A DNA stretch of 13,898 bases. Origin: Christensenella sp. UBA941 (lineage in GTDB: Bacteria > Bacillota > Clostridia > Christensenellales > UBA941). Numbering within the stretch: the first letter of the stretch is position 1; each line of letters starts with the position of its first letter. The stretch covers positions 1 to 13,898 of the forward strand of contig DBDD01000140.1 in assembly GCA_002293365.1 (NCBI GenBank), written 5' to 3'. The position numbers and the translations under genes are program-made. The notes beneath the pieces are model-generated. The model saw only the letters and a program-made list of their open reading frames with translations. It was not told the origin of the DNA and made no database searches. Below, piece after piece: positions 5,911 to 13,898 of this stretch.

Positions 5911-8900
5911 ATGGCAATATCTACAACGGAGCGTACATTTGAACAGGAAATCGAATGGTGGCTCACCGAGGGTGTATGCACGGCTGACCGCTATAAAAAG
6001 GGCCATCCCGCTGATTACGACCGCGTACTTGCAATGGATAAGAACGCGGTATTGGCATTTATAAAAGACACCCAACTTGACATCTGGCAAGGGCTTTGTA
6101 AACGGCACGGTTCGGAAAGTTCAGCTGAAGCGGAGTTTTTCAAGCGTCTTAATTCGGAGTTGAATGCGCGCGGTATGATAGATGTACTTCGCCACGGCGT
6201 AGTCGATCTCGGTATCTCCGTGCGGCTTGCCTACTTTAAGCCGGGCAGCGGCAGAAACAAATCCGCGACCGCCCTCTATGACAAAAACGTCCTGCAAATA
6301 ACGCGGCAGGTCAAATATAGCCTCGCCAATGAGAACTCCATTGACACGGTTATCTTCCTGAACGGCCTGCCGATTATAACCATCGAACTCAAGAACCCAC
6401 TTACGGGTCAGACATATAAGAACGCCATCGGCCAATATCAGGAACACCGTAATCCGCGCGAACTGTTGCTTGCTTTCAAGAAGCGGGCTATAGTGCATTT
6501 CGCTGTGGATTCCGAGCAGGTTTGGATGACGACGTGGCTTAAAAAGCTCGATACGTATTTTCTACCGTTCAATAAAGGTGCCGAGGACGGTGGGGCGGGC
6601 AACCCAATAGCGGAAGGCGGTGACTATCGTACCGCTTATTTATGGAAAGAGGTTTTGCAACGGGACAGCATTCTCGATATTCTCCATCGCTTTGTGCAAA
6701 TCTCGACAGACGACAAAGGCAATGAAAAACTGATTTTCCCGCGCTATCATCAGCTCGATGCTGTTCGCAATCTCGTTGCCAATGTTTATGAGAATGGCGC
6801 GGGCGAGAATTATTTGATTCAGCATTCAGCGGGTTCAGGAAAATCCAACTCAATTGCTTGGCTTGCACACCACTTGTCGAACCTGCACGATGCAAATGAT
6901 GAAGTAATATTTCACAGCATCATCGTTATCACAGACCGCCGTGTGCTCGACAGACAGCTGCAACGCGATATATATAATATGGAACATAAAGCGGGCGTGG
7001 TCGTCCTCGTGGATAAAAACTCCAAACAACTCACTACCGCGTTGAATAATGGCGATAAGATAATCGTCTGTACTCTGCAAAAATTTCCTTTCGTTGACGT
7101 GCAAAAAATATCGACTACAGGCAAGCGGTTTGCTATTATCGTGGACGAGGCGCACTCATCGCAAACAGGTGATGCAAGCAAACGTATGAAGGAGATTTTG
7201 TCGGATATCTCGTTGCAGGGCGACGAGGCTATCGAAAAAAAGCTGCACGAGTTTGCGCTTGAAGAAGCAAAAATTGCAGCCGAAGAAAAGGATGTTGACG
7301 AAGAAATCGCAGATGAAATGGCGGCGCATGGCCGGCAACCTAATCTCTCGTTCTTTGCTTTTACCGCTACGCCCAAACAAAAAACGCTTGAAATTTTCGG
7401 ACTAGAGATAGCCCCCAAAAAGTACAAACCAGTCCACCTCTATAGTATGAGGCAAGCCATAGAGGAGGAGTTTATCTTCAATGTCCTAGATAACTACATG
7501 ACTTACGAAACTTACTTTCAGATAGGCAAGAAAATTGCTGATGATCCCATATACGGTAAGACCTTAGCGAATAAAGCTCTTGGCAAATACATGAGCCTCC
7601 ATCCGCACAATCTCGCCCAGAAAACGGAGGTTATCATCGAGCATTTTCGTTCACAGGTACAGCACCGCATCGGCGGGAAGGCAAAGGCCATGCTCGTCAC
7701 AGGTTCGCGCCTTCATGCCGTGCGCTATTTCTTTGAATTCCAGCGGTACATCAAAAAGATGCATTACGATTTGGGCATCTTGGTGGCTTTTTCCGGCACG
7801 GTGAAAGATAACGTGAGCGGTGAGGTGAAAGAATACACGGAATCCAACCTGAATAAATTTCCGGATAGCGAAACCGTGGAGAAATTCGATACCGCCGAAT
7901 ATCAGATTTTGATTGTCGCCGAAAAATACCAGACAGGGTTTGACCAGCCATTACTGCACACGATGTATGTGGATAAAAAGCTTGCGGGCATAAAGGCGGT
8001 TCAGACACTTTCACGCGTCAACCGCTCTTGCAGAGGTAAAACTGAAACCTTTATCTTGGACTTCGTTAACTCTCGCGAAGACATCGAGAAAGCGTTTCAG
8101 GACTACTATCAAGCGACGGGTGTGGATGAAGCGACCGACCCAAACACCATCTACGATATCAAAAATTCGCTTGATAAATTCATGGTTTATCGCGATAACG
8201 AAATTGATGCCTTTGCTAAAGTGTTCTTCAAAGAAAGCAAGGTGCAAGGTAATATCGACTTGGCGAAGCTAAATGGATTTCTCGACCCCGCTGTAGACCG
8301 ATATAAGGCGCTGACCGAGGATCAGAATAAGTTTGATTTCAAGAGTGCGCTTGCGAAATTCATCCGCTTGTATTCATTCCTTACGCATATAATCAATCTC
8401 GGCGACGAGAAGCTCCACAAATTCCACGCTTATGCCAAATGCCTTCTTCGCAAATTGCCCAAAGACGATAAGGAACGCATTCCCGACATAGGCAGCGATG
8501 TTATGCTTCAATACTATCGGGGGCAAAAAGTATCCGAAGGCTCCATCGTTTTGGTGAACGAAGACGCCATTTTGAAGAATAAAACTTCCGGTACGGGCGC
8601 ATCACCCGAAGATGAAAAAGAAGTTCTTTCCGCCATTATCCAAAGCCTAAACGAGCGACTCGGAACAAACTTTACCGAGATGGATAAGGTTCTGGAACAG
8701 TTCGTGCAGGATATGGCGGGCAACCAAGAAATGGTGCTACGCTCAAAAAATCCTCTCGACCTCTTCAAAATCATCTACGACAATACCATTATGGACGTCG
8801 TGTTGGGGCGCATGGCTAAAAATCAAGAGTTCTGCGAGAAGTATCTTGAGGACGAAGAATTTAGGCGTGAGGTCGATAATATTCTGTTGCCGCTTGTTCA

Positions 8901-8922
8901 TGAACGGCTATCAAAAATATAG
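5911..8922 (+). CDS. hsdR: Type I restriction-modification system, restriction/translocase subunit HsdR
   Basis: This 1003-residue motor and nuclease subunit reels in DNA from unmethylated sites using ATP and then cuts it. The N-terminal nuclease domain carries a PD-ExK site: Asp145, then Glu159 and Lys161 in TIELK. The superfamily 2 helicase core follows: Walker A AGSGKS at 307-312, Walker B DEAH at 412-415, the FTATP motif, and a second RecA-like domain with QTLSRVNRSCRGK as the arginine-finger motif. The C-terminal helical part, about residues 740-1003, would contact the HsdM-HsdS core. All key residues are present, so an active enzyme is expected. The ATG sits three bases after the hsdS stop, with GGAGGG (5898-5903) seven bases upstream. 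The subunit only works with HsdM and HsdS from the same operon. Confidence 0.96.
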   Translation: MAISTTERTFEQEIEWWLTEGVCTADRYKKGHPADYDRVLAMDKNAVLAFIKDTQLDIWQGLCKRHGSESSAEAEFFKRLNSELNARGMIDVLRHGVVDLGISVRLAYFKPGSGRNKSATALYDKNVLQITRQVKYSLANENSIDTVIFLNGLPIITIELKNPLTGQTYKNAIGQYQEHRNPRELLLAFKKRAIVHFAVDSEQVWMTTWLKKLDTYFLPFNKGAEDGGAGNPIAEGGDYRTAYLWKEVLQRDSILDILHRFVQISTDDKGNEKLIFPRYHQLDAVRNLVANVYENGAGENYLIQHSAGSGKSNSIAWLAHHLSNLHDANDEVIFHSIIVITDRRVLDRQLQRDIYNMEHKAGVVVLVDKNSKQLTTALNNGDKIIVCTLQKFPFVDVQKISTTGKRFAIIVDEAHSSQTGDASKRMKEILSDISLQGDEAIEKKLHEFALEEAKIAAEEKDVDEEIADEMAAHGRQPNLSFFAFTATPKQKTLEIFGLEIAPKKYKPVHLYSMRQAIEEEFIFNVLDNYMTYETYFQIGKKIADDPIYGKTLANKALGKYMSLHPHNLAQKTEVIIEHFRSQVQHRIGGKAKAMLVTGSRLHAVRYFFEFQRYIKKMHYDLGILVAFSGTVKDNVSGEVKEYTESNLNKFPDSETVEKFDTAEYQILIVAEKYQTGFDQPLLHTMYVDKKLAGIKAVQTLSRVNRSCRGKTETFILDFVNSREDIEKAFQDYYQATGVDEATDPNTIYDIKNSLDKFMVYRDNEIDAFAKVFFKESKVQGNIDLAKLNGFLDPAVDRYKALTEDQNKFDFKSALAKFIRLYSFLTHIINLGDEKLHKFHAYAKCLLRKLPKDDKERIPDIGSDVMLQYYRGQKVSEGSIVLVNEDAILKNKTSGTGASPEDEKEVLSAIIQSLNERLGTNFTEMDKVLEQFVQDMAGNQEMVLRSKNPLDLFKIIYDNTIMDVVLGRMAKNQEFCEKYLEDEEFRREVDNILLPLVHERLSKI

Positions 8923-8933
8923 GAGGCTGACTC

Positions 8934-10700
8934 GTGACAAAGATGCTGTTCACACCCGTTCCACGTATATTGAAAGACCTTATAATGGAGGTCGAAAACG
9001 GCAAACTAGGTCTGCCAGAACTTCAGCGCGGCTACGTTTGGAAAGCCAAGCAAGTCCGCGACCTGCTTGATTCAATGTTCAAAGGCTACCCCATTGGTTA
9101 CTTAATGATTTGGGATGCAGCAGACAGCACGGAGAAAAGTAAGCAGATCGGGATGGATAACAAGCCATTCGTAAGTCCAAAGAGCCTTGTCATCGATGGA
9201 CAGCAACGGCTGACTTCTCTCTTTGCCGTTATGCGTGGTAAAAAAATCGTGGACGAAAAGTTCAACGAAAAGCTGATTATCATTTCTTTTAATCCGCTGA
9301 CCAGAGCATTCGAAGTTGGTGACAGCGCAAAAAAGCGGGCCGCTGAGTGGATATATGACATTAGTGAGGTGTTCCTAAACGAGTCGCGAAGTTTCACTTA
9401 CATCTCCGAAAAGGTGCAGAGCATGGCAGAAAGTCGCGAGAAAGCTGGCGGAATTCTCACCAATGATGAAAAGCAATCTATTCAACAAAACATAATGGAC
9501 TTGCTATCGCTTGGTAACTTCGGCATTCCGACCTTAGAGTTAGACGGTAACTCAGACGAGGAGAGCGTCGCCGACATATTTGTGCGGGTAAACTCTGGCG
9601 GCGAGAAATTGGGCGAAGATGATTTCATTCTGACTCTCATTTCCGTCTACTGGCAGGAGGGGCGGCAAAAAATCGTTGAGTTCTGCCGGAACGCGAGAAT
9701 CCCAAAGCAAGGCACGACATTCAACTTCCTGTTCCAACCCTCGCCTACACATATCATACGGGTGGCGATGAGCTATGGTTTCAAGCGGCCCCGGCTTCAT
9801 TACGCATATATGCTTCTACGCGGACGCGACTTTGACAACGGCGTCTACTCCGAAAACCTCCGCATTCAACAGTTTGATAAGCTGAAAGCTGTGCTTGATA
9901 AAGTGCTAAATGTTCAGGTTTGGAAAGACTTCCTTAAATGCATTGATGCGGCAGGTTTTGTATCCAAATCGTTGATTTCCTCAGAGAATGCCTTGGTTTA
10001 TTCCTACGCTATGTTCCTAATTGGAAAATTCGACTATGGTATGGACGCATCCGCGCTTCGCAAGCTGATCACGAAGTGGTTTTTTATGGCCGCTGTCACG
10101 GGCTACTATACTGGTTCTCCCGAAACCGATATGGAATCAGATATGGCGGATCTGCGCGGTGTGAAGTCGGGCGATGCTTTCGTGGCTTTACTAGAAGGAA
10201 AAATGGAAGCCGTATTTACGGGCGACTACTTCGATATTTCCCTGCCGAACAATCTCGCTAACTCGGCACCGCGCAATCCATCGTGGTTCGGTTATTGCGC
10301 CGCCTTAAACGTCCTCGATTCCAGAGTGCTGTTCTCAACTCTACATACAAGAGAGTTATTCAGCCCGACAGCCGATGGAATAAAGACCGCCCTAGAGCGG
10401 CATCACCTGTTTCCCAAAGCATACCTCGCGCGCATAGGTATTACAGATGATCGTGACCGTAATCAGGCGGCTAATTTCGCTTTCATTGAGTGGAACGACA
10501 ACATCGAGATACTTGATACCAGTCCCGCTGAGTATATGATCGACCAGCTCGTCAAAATCCCTACAGACGAGAAAGAACGCGTATACGCCGACCATGCTCT
10601 TCCCGATGGTTGGGAACAAATGGAGTACACAGACTTTTTGGCGAAGCGACGTGTTCTTATGGCCAAGGTCATTAAGCGCGCATATGAAAGGCTGATGTAA
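8934..10700 (+). CDS. DUF262 and HNH-nuclease protein, GmrSD-like type IV restriction enzyme
   Basis: This 588-residue protein joins a GmrS-type DUF262 domain to a C-terminal HNH-like domain in one chain. DUF262 marks are PELQRGYVW (28-36), the helix RDLLDSMFKGYPIGYLMIW (42-60) and the hallmark IDGQQR (87-92), which in this ParB/Srx-like fold is linked to nucleotide binding and hydrolysis. The C-terminal part carries ERHHLFPKAYL (488-498), followed by Asn residues in NQAANFAFIEWNDNIEIL, which matches the His-His-Asn pattern of the DUF1524/GmrD nuclease. Single-chain members such as BrxU, and two-chain GmrSD, cut DNA carrying modified cytosines (for example glucosylated hydroxymethylcytosine); that substrate here is inference. 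The GTG start at 8934 is 7 bases after AGGAGG (8921-8926), which overlaps the hsdR stop, so the gene is almost certainly part of the hsd operon. An in-frame ATG at 8943 is less well placed. Confidence 0.85.
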   Translation: MTKMLFTPVPRILKDLIMEVENGKLGLPELQRGYVWKAKQVRDLLDSMFKGYPIGYLMIWDAADSTEKSKQIGMDNKPFVSPKSLVIDGQQRLTSLFAVMRGKKIVDEKFNEKLIIISFNPLTRAFEVGDSAKKRAAEWIYDISEVFLNESRSFTYISEKVQSMAESREKAGGILTNDEKQSIQQNIMDLLSLGNFGIPTLELDGNSDEESVADIFVRVNSGGEKLGEDDFILTLISVYWQEGRQKIVEFCRNARIPKQGTTFNFLFQPSPTHIIRVAMSYGFKRPRLHYAYMLLRGRDFDNGVYSENLRIQQFDKLKAVLDKVLNVQVWKDFLKCIDAAGFVSKSLISSENALVYSYAMFLIGKFDYGMDASALRKLITKWFFMAAVTGYYTGSPETDMESDMADLRGVKSGDAFVALLEGKMEAVFTGDYFDISLPNNLANSAPRNPSWFGYCAALNVLDSRVLFSTLHTRELFSPTADGIKTALERHHLFPKAYLARIGITDDRDRNQAANFAFIEWNDNIEILDTSPAEYMIDQLVKIPTDEKERVYADHALPDGWEQMEYTDFLAKRRVLMAKVIKRAYERLM

Positions 10701-10834
10701 TGATACCTCAATCAAAACCGTCTACTGTTGTTGCTGAGAGGCAGGAGTTGATTGCTATTTAAGCGAATTATATATGTTGTAGATTTTTGTTTGTTTATTT
10801 ACATTAATGCTTTTGTGTAGATGGGGATTCTAAG
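10701..10834 (+). promoter_or_regulatory. Intergenic leader with weak candidate promoter for the ABC-3C genes
   Basis: This A+T-rich gap separates the restriction operon from the three-component system. TTGATT (10748-10753) and TATATG (10771-10776) are 17 bases apart and could act as -35 and -10, each matching four of six consensus positions. I see no intrinsic terminator after the preceding gene, so read-through from the restriction operon is also possible. Confidence 0.35.
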
Positions 10835-11758
10835 ATGGATAAAATGGAACGGGCTTTTTATTATGTGAGTTTTGATCTGGCATTCCTGTCGAAGACCGGA
10901 AACGAATTCCAATCATTATTTAGTTCTATCATGAGTGCTCGCTATCCCACTGATTTTATATCTACTCGCACTTGGGGGCAGGAAGGCGATCACAAATGTG
11001 ATGGTTACATATTGAGCACCGGTTCCTTTTATCAAGTATACGCTCCTGATGATTTAGATGCAAAGACAGCAGTCAAGAAAATGCAAGACGATTTCGCAGG
11101 TGCACTTGAAAAATGGCATGAGAAGATAGAGAATTGGGTTTTTGTTCATAATGCAAGGGTTGGAGTTCCTCCGCATATTCTACAGCAATTAACGGATTTT
11201 AAAAAAGACAATGCATCCATCGAGTTTACTCATATGGGAAAGCAAGAGCTCAAAAATATCTTATTTGAAACCAACGATAATTGTATCCGTAGCATACTGG
11301 GATCTGTCCCGACATATCAAGATGTCAACAATCTTTCTATGGAAGCAATTAAGCAAACACTACTCGGATTGGCAAAAAAGAGCTCTGCTCCAATGGGCAT
11401 TATAACCCCTGTATCTGAAAAGAAGTTAGAGGCGAACGGCTTGTCGGAGGAATCAAAAATCCTTTTCGAAGCAGGCATGATAAAAAGCAATTTGATTGAT
11501 AGCTTTTTCAGACAATGGCATGACCCTAGTTTAGAAGAACGAGCCGCAATTGAGATGAATAACCTTTACAAAGCCGCCGCCAGTGAATGTCCTGATCCAG
11601 ACAGTGTGTTTCAGAAGATATTAACAACAATAAGCGGCGATGGCTTGGGCAATCCATCTGCAACAATATCCGCTTTAACCATTATGGCATATTTCTTTCA
11701 GACTTGCGATATTTTTGAACAACCCAGAGAGGAGGGAAAGCATGATATTGCCCACTAA
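10835..11758 (+). CDS. ABC-three component (ABC-3C) system protein with endonuclease-like N-terminus
   Basis: This 307-residue protein occupies the effector position of an ABC-3C system. The N-terminal domain (about residues 20-130) resembles the restriction-endonuclease fold: a helix with Glu24, then GDHKCDGY (51-58) with Asp56, then FYQVYAP (65-71), then a long helix and the strand WVFVHN. In active Mrr-like nucleases the last motif is usually QxK; here the Lys position is Tyr69, so activity may be lost or use another residue such as Lys54. The C-terminal part (about 165-307), after the linker PTYQDVNNLSMEA, is the conserved domain thought to engage the middle component and ATPase. The ATG at 10835 has only a weak GGGGA upstream; Met4 is an alternative. 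It overlaps the next gene by 17 bases. The system role follows from its neighbours and general family resemblance; the nuclease reading is inference. Confidence 0.75.
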   Translation: MDKMERAFYYVSFDLAFLSKTGNEFQSLFSSIMSARYPTDFISTRTWGQEGDHKCDGYILSTGSFYQVYAPDDLDAKTAVKKMQDDFAGALEKWHEKIENWVFVHNARVGVPPHILQQLTDFKKDNASIEFTHMGKQELKNILFETNDNCIRSILGSVPTYQDVNNLSMEAIKQTLLGLAKKSSAPMGIITPVSEKKLEANGLSEESKILFEAGMIKSNLIDSFFRQWHDPSLEERAAIEMNNLYKAAASECPDPDSVFQKILTTISGDGLGNPSATISALTIMAYFFQTCDIFEQPREEGKHDIAH

Positions 11759-11993
11759 ACATTTGCGAAGCGAAGCGTCCTTGATTTATGTTGGTGGCAT
11801 TATTCAAAATATCGTTGCCACTACACCCATGACGGTTGACCAGCTCTGGCATGGCACTAAGCATGAATATGTAAAACATGCTCATAGTTCTGATATCACG
11901 TATGATTGGTTTGTTTTAGCCCTGTCATTACTCTATTCAATAAACGCCATCTCCTTATCTGATGGCAGAATAGTAGGTGTAGCAAATGATTAA
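11742..11993 (+). CDS. ABC-three component system middle component
   Basis: This 83-residue protein is the small middle component that links effector and ATPase in ABC-3C systems. The features I see are the opening ILPTKHL, the segment SLIYVGGIIQNIV, MTVDQLWHG, and the closing YDWFVLALSLLYSINAISL followed by DGRIV. This reads as a winged helix-turn-helix-like adaptor and fits the short middle-component families that accompany DUF2326 ATPases. The ATG at 11742 lies 5 bases after GAGAGGAGGG (11727-11736); a longer in-frame start at 11715 lacks such a site and adds nine unrelated residues. It begins inside the previous gene and overlaps the next by 8 bases, so the three genes are probably translated in a fixed ratio. 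It is unlikely to work alone. Confidence 0.78.
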   Translation: MILPTKHLRSEASLIYVGGIIQNIVATTPMTVDQLWHGTKHEYVKHAHSSDITYDWFVLALSLLYSINAISLSDGRIVGVAND

Positions 11994-13743
11994 GAGAGTG
12001 TTTTCGACCCACACGAAGTTTCGCAGTCCCTGTTTTGAGAATGGTCTCAATTTATTCATTGTCGAAAAAACTGATATGTCAACTGATAAACAGACAAGAA
12101 ATTCGGCTGGAAAATCAAGCCTTCTTGAAATAATACATTTTATTTTTGGCTCCGACAGTGATAAGAATGCTTTTTATAATAGAGAGGCATTCATTAACGA
12201 CTTTTTCAGCGTTGAACTGGAGCTAAACGGTAAATCCTATGTGGTTTCGAGAGGCGCATTAAAGCCAAGCCGCATCTATTTTGATAACCGGATAGACATT
12301 GATTTAGATATGAATTTTGAGTTGGAGCACGATCAAGAACTCGGGCTGTTTTATTCGAGTGTTAATGATTGGAAAAAGGCTGCTGGTGAATATCTTTTTT
12401 CTATACCGTCCGTTGGAAAATCAAAATACTCACCTTCTTTTAGAGCTATTCTATCTTATCTCGTTCGCAGAGAAGTATCGGGTGGGATGATGGAACCTAA
12501 AAAGAATGCGCGGCAACAGCAACCATACGACGAGCAGATTAATTTATCTTTTTTGCTCGGACTAGATTGGACGCTGTCAAGTGATTTTCAGGTTCTGCGC
12601 GATAAAGAAAAAGCACTTAAGGAGCTTAAGAAGTCTCTCAAGCAAGGCTTTTTAGACACATTTGTAGAATCCCCTGCAAATTTGCGTTCTCAAATTGCAG
12701 TATTAGAAGGCAAAATAAAGAATATGCAGTTGAACCTTAGTACATTCAACCTCTTACCAGAATATAGGAAATACGAAGAAGAGCTTACAAGAATCAATAT
12801 TGAGATAAAGACTTGTATTGACAAGAATACGATAGAAAGTGAGCTGCTTAAGTCTCTGGAAAACTCTGTGGAGGAGGCAATCAGCCCTAATTATGACTCC
12901 TTGCAGGAGTTGTATAAGGAATCTATTCAAGTGTTTCCTGAGATCGTAAAAAAACGATTTGAAGAAGTACAGAATTTCCATGATTCAGTTATTAAAAACC
13001 GAAAGCTCTATTTGGAGGCGGAAATTACCCGCATGAAGAATAGTATCACAAACCGAGGCACAGATATATCGCGGCTGACGCAGAGGCAAACCTTTGTCAT
13101 GGACTTATTGCATACGCATGGGGCTTTAGAACAATACAATAAGCTCAATTCTGATTTGCTTAAAAAGCAGGCAGAATTAGAAGATTTGAAAAAAAAGCTG
13201 AAAACCGCAATGGATATAGAAGATGCAAAGCCACGCTTGGACATGGAACGTGCCGCTTTAACTCTAAAAATCGGTCAAAACATCGAAGAGAATAATGAGC
13301 GAATTAGTAAGGCTATACAGCGGTTTGAAAATATATCGTCAACGCTTTTTGAGAAAACCGGGTTGCTAACTGTTGAAAATACAGCAAATGGAGTAGCCAT
13401 TGATGTAACCAAACAAGGCGATAAGAGCAAAGGTATTAAGTCCATGCAAATATATTGCTTCGACATGGCTTTGGTTTCATTGCTATGCGAACAGGGCGAA
13501 AAAATAGATTTTGTAATCCACGACAGCCATTTGTTTGATGCTGTAGATTCTAGGCAAGTAGCTCATGCGCTAGTGACTGGTAAAAACTTAGCGACTCAGT
13601 ACAATTTCCAATATATTGTTACTATGAACTCCGATCAAATACCGTACAAGGATTTGCCAGACGATTTTGAGATCGATTCGGTAATTGCTCAACCTCGACT
13701 AACGGATACGGATGACGGAGGATTATTCGGGCTAAGATTTTAA
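11986..13743 (+). CDS. DUF2326 coiled-coil ABC ATPase of an ABC-three component system
   Basis: This 585-residue protein has the build of an SMC/RecN-like ATPase with split nucleotide-binding halves. The P-loop is in RNSAGKSSLLEIIHFIFG (about residues 38-55, Lys43 and Ser44), in a form with Thr37 in place of the first Gly. A coiled-coil region with breaks spans about 195-455. The DUF2326 part at the C-terminus holds KGIKSMQIYCFDMAL (about 482-496) in the signature-motif position and Walker B DFVIHDSHLF (508-517, Asp513), then VTMNSDQIP. In the ABC-3C model the ATPase senses an invader-linked DNA or protein state and controls the effector through the middle component. It is cytoplasmic, with no membrane segment. 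The ATG overlaps the previous stop by 8 bases, with only a weak ribosome site. The gene is intact and followed by a strong terminator. Confidence 0.85.
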   Translation: MIKRVFSTHTKFRSPCFENGLNLFIVEKTDMSTDKQTRNSAGKSSLLEIIHFIFGSDSDKNAFYNREAFINDFFSVELELNGKSYVVSRGALKPSRIYFDNRIDIDLDMNFELEHDQELGLFYSSVNDWKKAAGEYLFSIPSVGKSKYSPSFRAILSYLVRREVSGGMMEPKKNARQQQPYDEQINLSFLLGLDWTLSSDFQVLRDKEKALKELKKSLKQGFLDTFVESPANLRSQIAVLEGKIKNMQLNLSTFNLLPEYRKYEEELTRINIEIKTCIDKNTIESELLKSLENSVEEAISPNYDSLQELYKESIQVFPEIVKKRFEEVQNFHDSVIKNRKLYLEAEITRMKNSITNRGTDISRLTQRQTFVMDLLHTHGALEQYNKLNSDLLKKQAELEDLKKKLKTAMDIEDAKPRLDMERAALTLKIGQNIEENNERISKAIQRFENISSTLFEKTGLLTVENTANGVAIDVTKQGDKSKGIKSMQIYCFDMALVSLLCEQGEKIDFVIHDSHLFDAVDSRQVAHALVTGKNLATQYNFQYIVTMNSDQIPYKDLPDDFEIDSVIAQPRLTDTDDGGLFGLRF

Positions 13744-13770
13744 GTTATTGTTGATAGAGAGCATGTTTTT

Positions 13771-13784
13771 TGATCATTGATCAT
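13771..13784. repeat. Tandem heptamer TGATCAT x2
   Basis: TGATCAT at 13771-13777 is repeated at once at 13778-13784, preceded by a run of six T. Each copy contains the palindrome TGATCA. It lies between the ATPase stop and the terminator, and its role is unknown. Confidence 0.5.
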
Positions 13785-13821
13785 TGGATAACAGATATCA
13801 TATTGCTTTGAACAGATAAAA

Positions 13822-13863
13822 GGTCGCTTGTTCTTTTTTACGCAAGAACAAGCGACCCTTTTT
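13822..13863 (+). terminator. Strong intrinsic terminator closing the ABC-3C operon
   Basis: GGTCGCTTGTTCTT (13822-13835) and AAGAACAAGCGACC (13844-13857) form a perfect 14-base stem with an 8-base loop, followed by CTTTTT. It lies 78 bases after the ATPase stop. On the other strand the stem is followed by TTTTAT, so weak termination from the right is possible. Confidence 0.85.
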
Positions 13864-13898
13864 CAGTCCCCCGCTTTTCATACATAGCCGTCCGCGCC
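13864..13898. other. Right edge of window, no gene seen
   Basis: The last bases after the terminator contain no recognisable start, repeat or attachment sequence. Whether the island continues cannot be told from here. Confidence 0.4.

Larger units (their letters stand above)
345..13898. mobile_element. Genomic island carrying defence genes (partial, right end outside window)
   Basis: The boundary at the tRNA-Leu remnant, an excisionase-like gene 300 bases inside it, and a run of accessory and defence cassettes together indicate an integrated island. No integrase, relaxase, replication or conjugation gene is visible, and no second copy of the tRNA sequence appears, so the right end is not in view. 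The element may be decayed, or its recombinase may lie at the far end. The extent to the window edge is an assumption. Confidence 0.5.

Noticed and set aside
6912..7427. Minus-strand frame of 171 codons inside hsdR, rich in Ser, Ala and Phe
   Set aside because: Its composition is what the reverse of a Glu/Lys-rich coding stretch gives; hsdR motifs on the plus strand are complete.
1..13898. CRISPR array or insertion sequence
   Set aside because: I saw no regularly spaced repeats, and no transposase-like protein or terminal inverted repeats bounding one.

Overview
The window looks like one end of a defence-carrying genomic island in a Bacillota genome, most likely of the class Clostridia. The reasons are strong AGGAGG ribosome-binding sites, GTG starts beside ATG starts, a tRNA-Leu(CAA) sequence with encoded CCA, middling G+C, and a small excisionase-like protein of a type I associate with Clostridia integrative elements. 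The assignment is inference; there is no rRNA or core gene to fix it.

Left edge (1-642). Positions 289-344 on the minus strand are the exact 3' part of a tRNA-Leu(CAA): anticodon loop, long variable arm, T arm, acceptor strand and CCA. The 5' part is missing. A tRNA-style terminator follows at 252-224. This is the expected scar of site-specific integration into the 3' end of a tRNA gene, with 1-288 as the original flank and 345 onward as the inserted DNA. No complete protein gene is convincing here until the excisionase-like gene at 643-888, which has no integrase beside it.

Accessory metabolic-type operon (929-1988, minus strand). Three small genes are chained by 4-base start/stop overlaps: a VOC-fold (PhnB-like) protein, a DUF2200 protein and a DUF1905 protein. 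A 350-base intergenic region follows, whose right half holds a cluster of TTGTAA/TTACAA inverted repeats overlapping a good promoter.

Restriction operon (2341-10700, plus strand). A short Phd/YefM-like DNA-binding protein overlaps hsdM, which overlaps hsdS, which is 3 bases from hsdR. A DUF262/HNH protein of the GmrSD (type IV restriction) class follows 11 bases later. The genes probably share one transcript. The type I system would methylate host DNA and cut unmodified DNA, while the GmrSD-like enzyme would target modified phage DNA. The Phd-like protein has no toxin partner and may be the operon's regulator.

ABC three-component system (10835-13743, plus strand). Three overlapping genes follow, by eye clearly richer in A+T: an effector/C-terminal-domain protein with a restriction-endonuclease-like N-terminus, a small middle component, and a DUF2326-type coiled-coil ABC ATPase. 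This matches the ABC-3C class of predicted conflict systems. A strong intrinsic terminator at 13822-13863 closes the cluster. The second attachment site and any integrase must lie outside the window.
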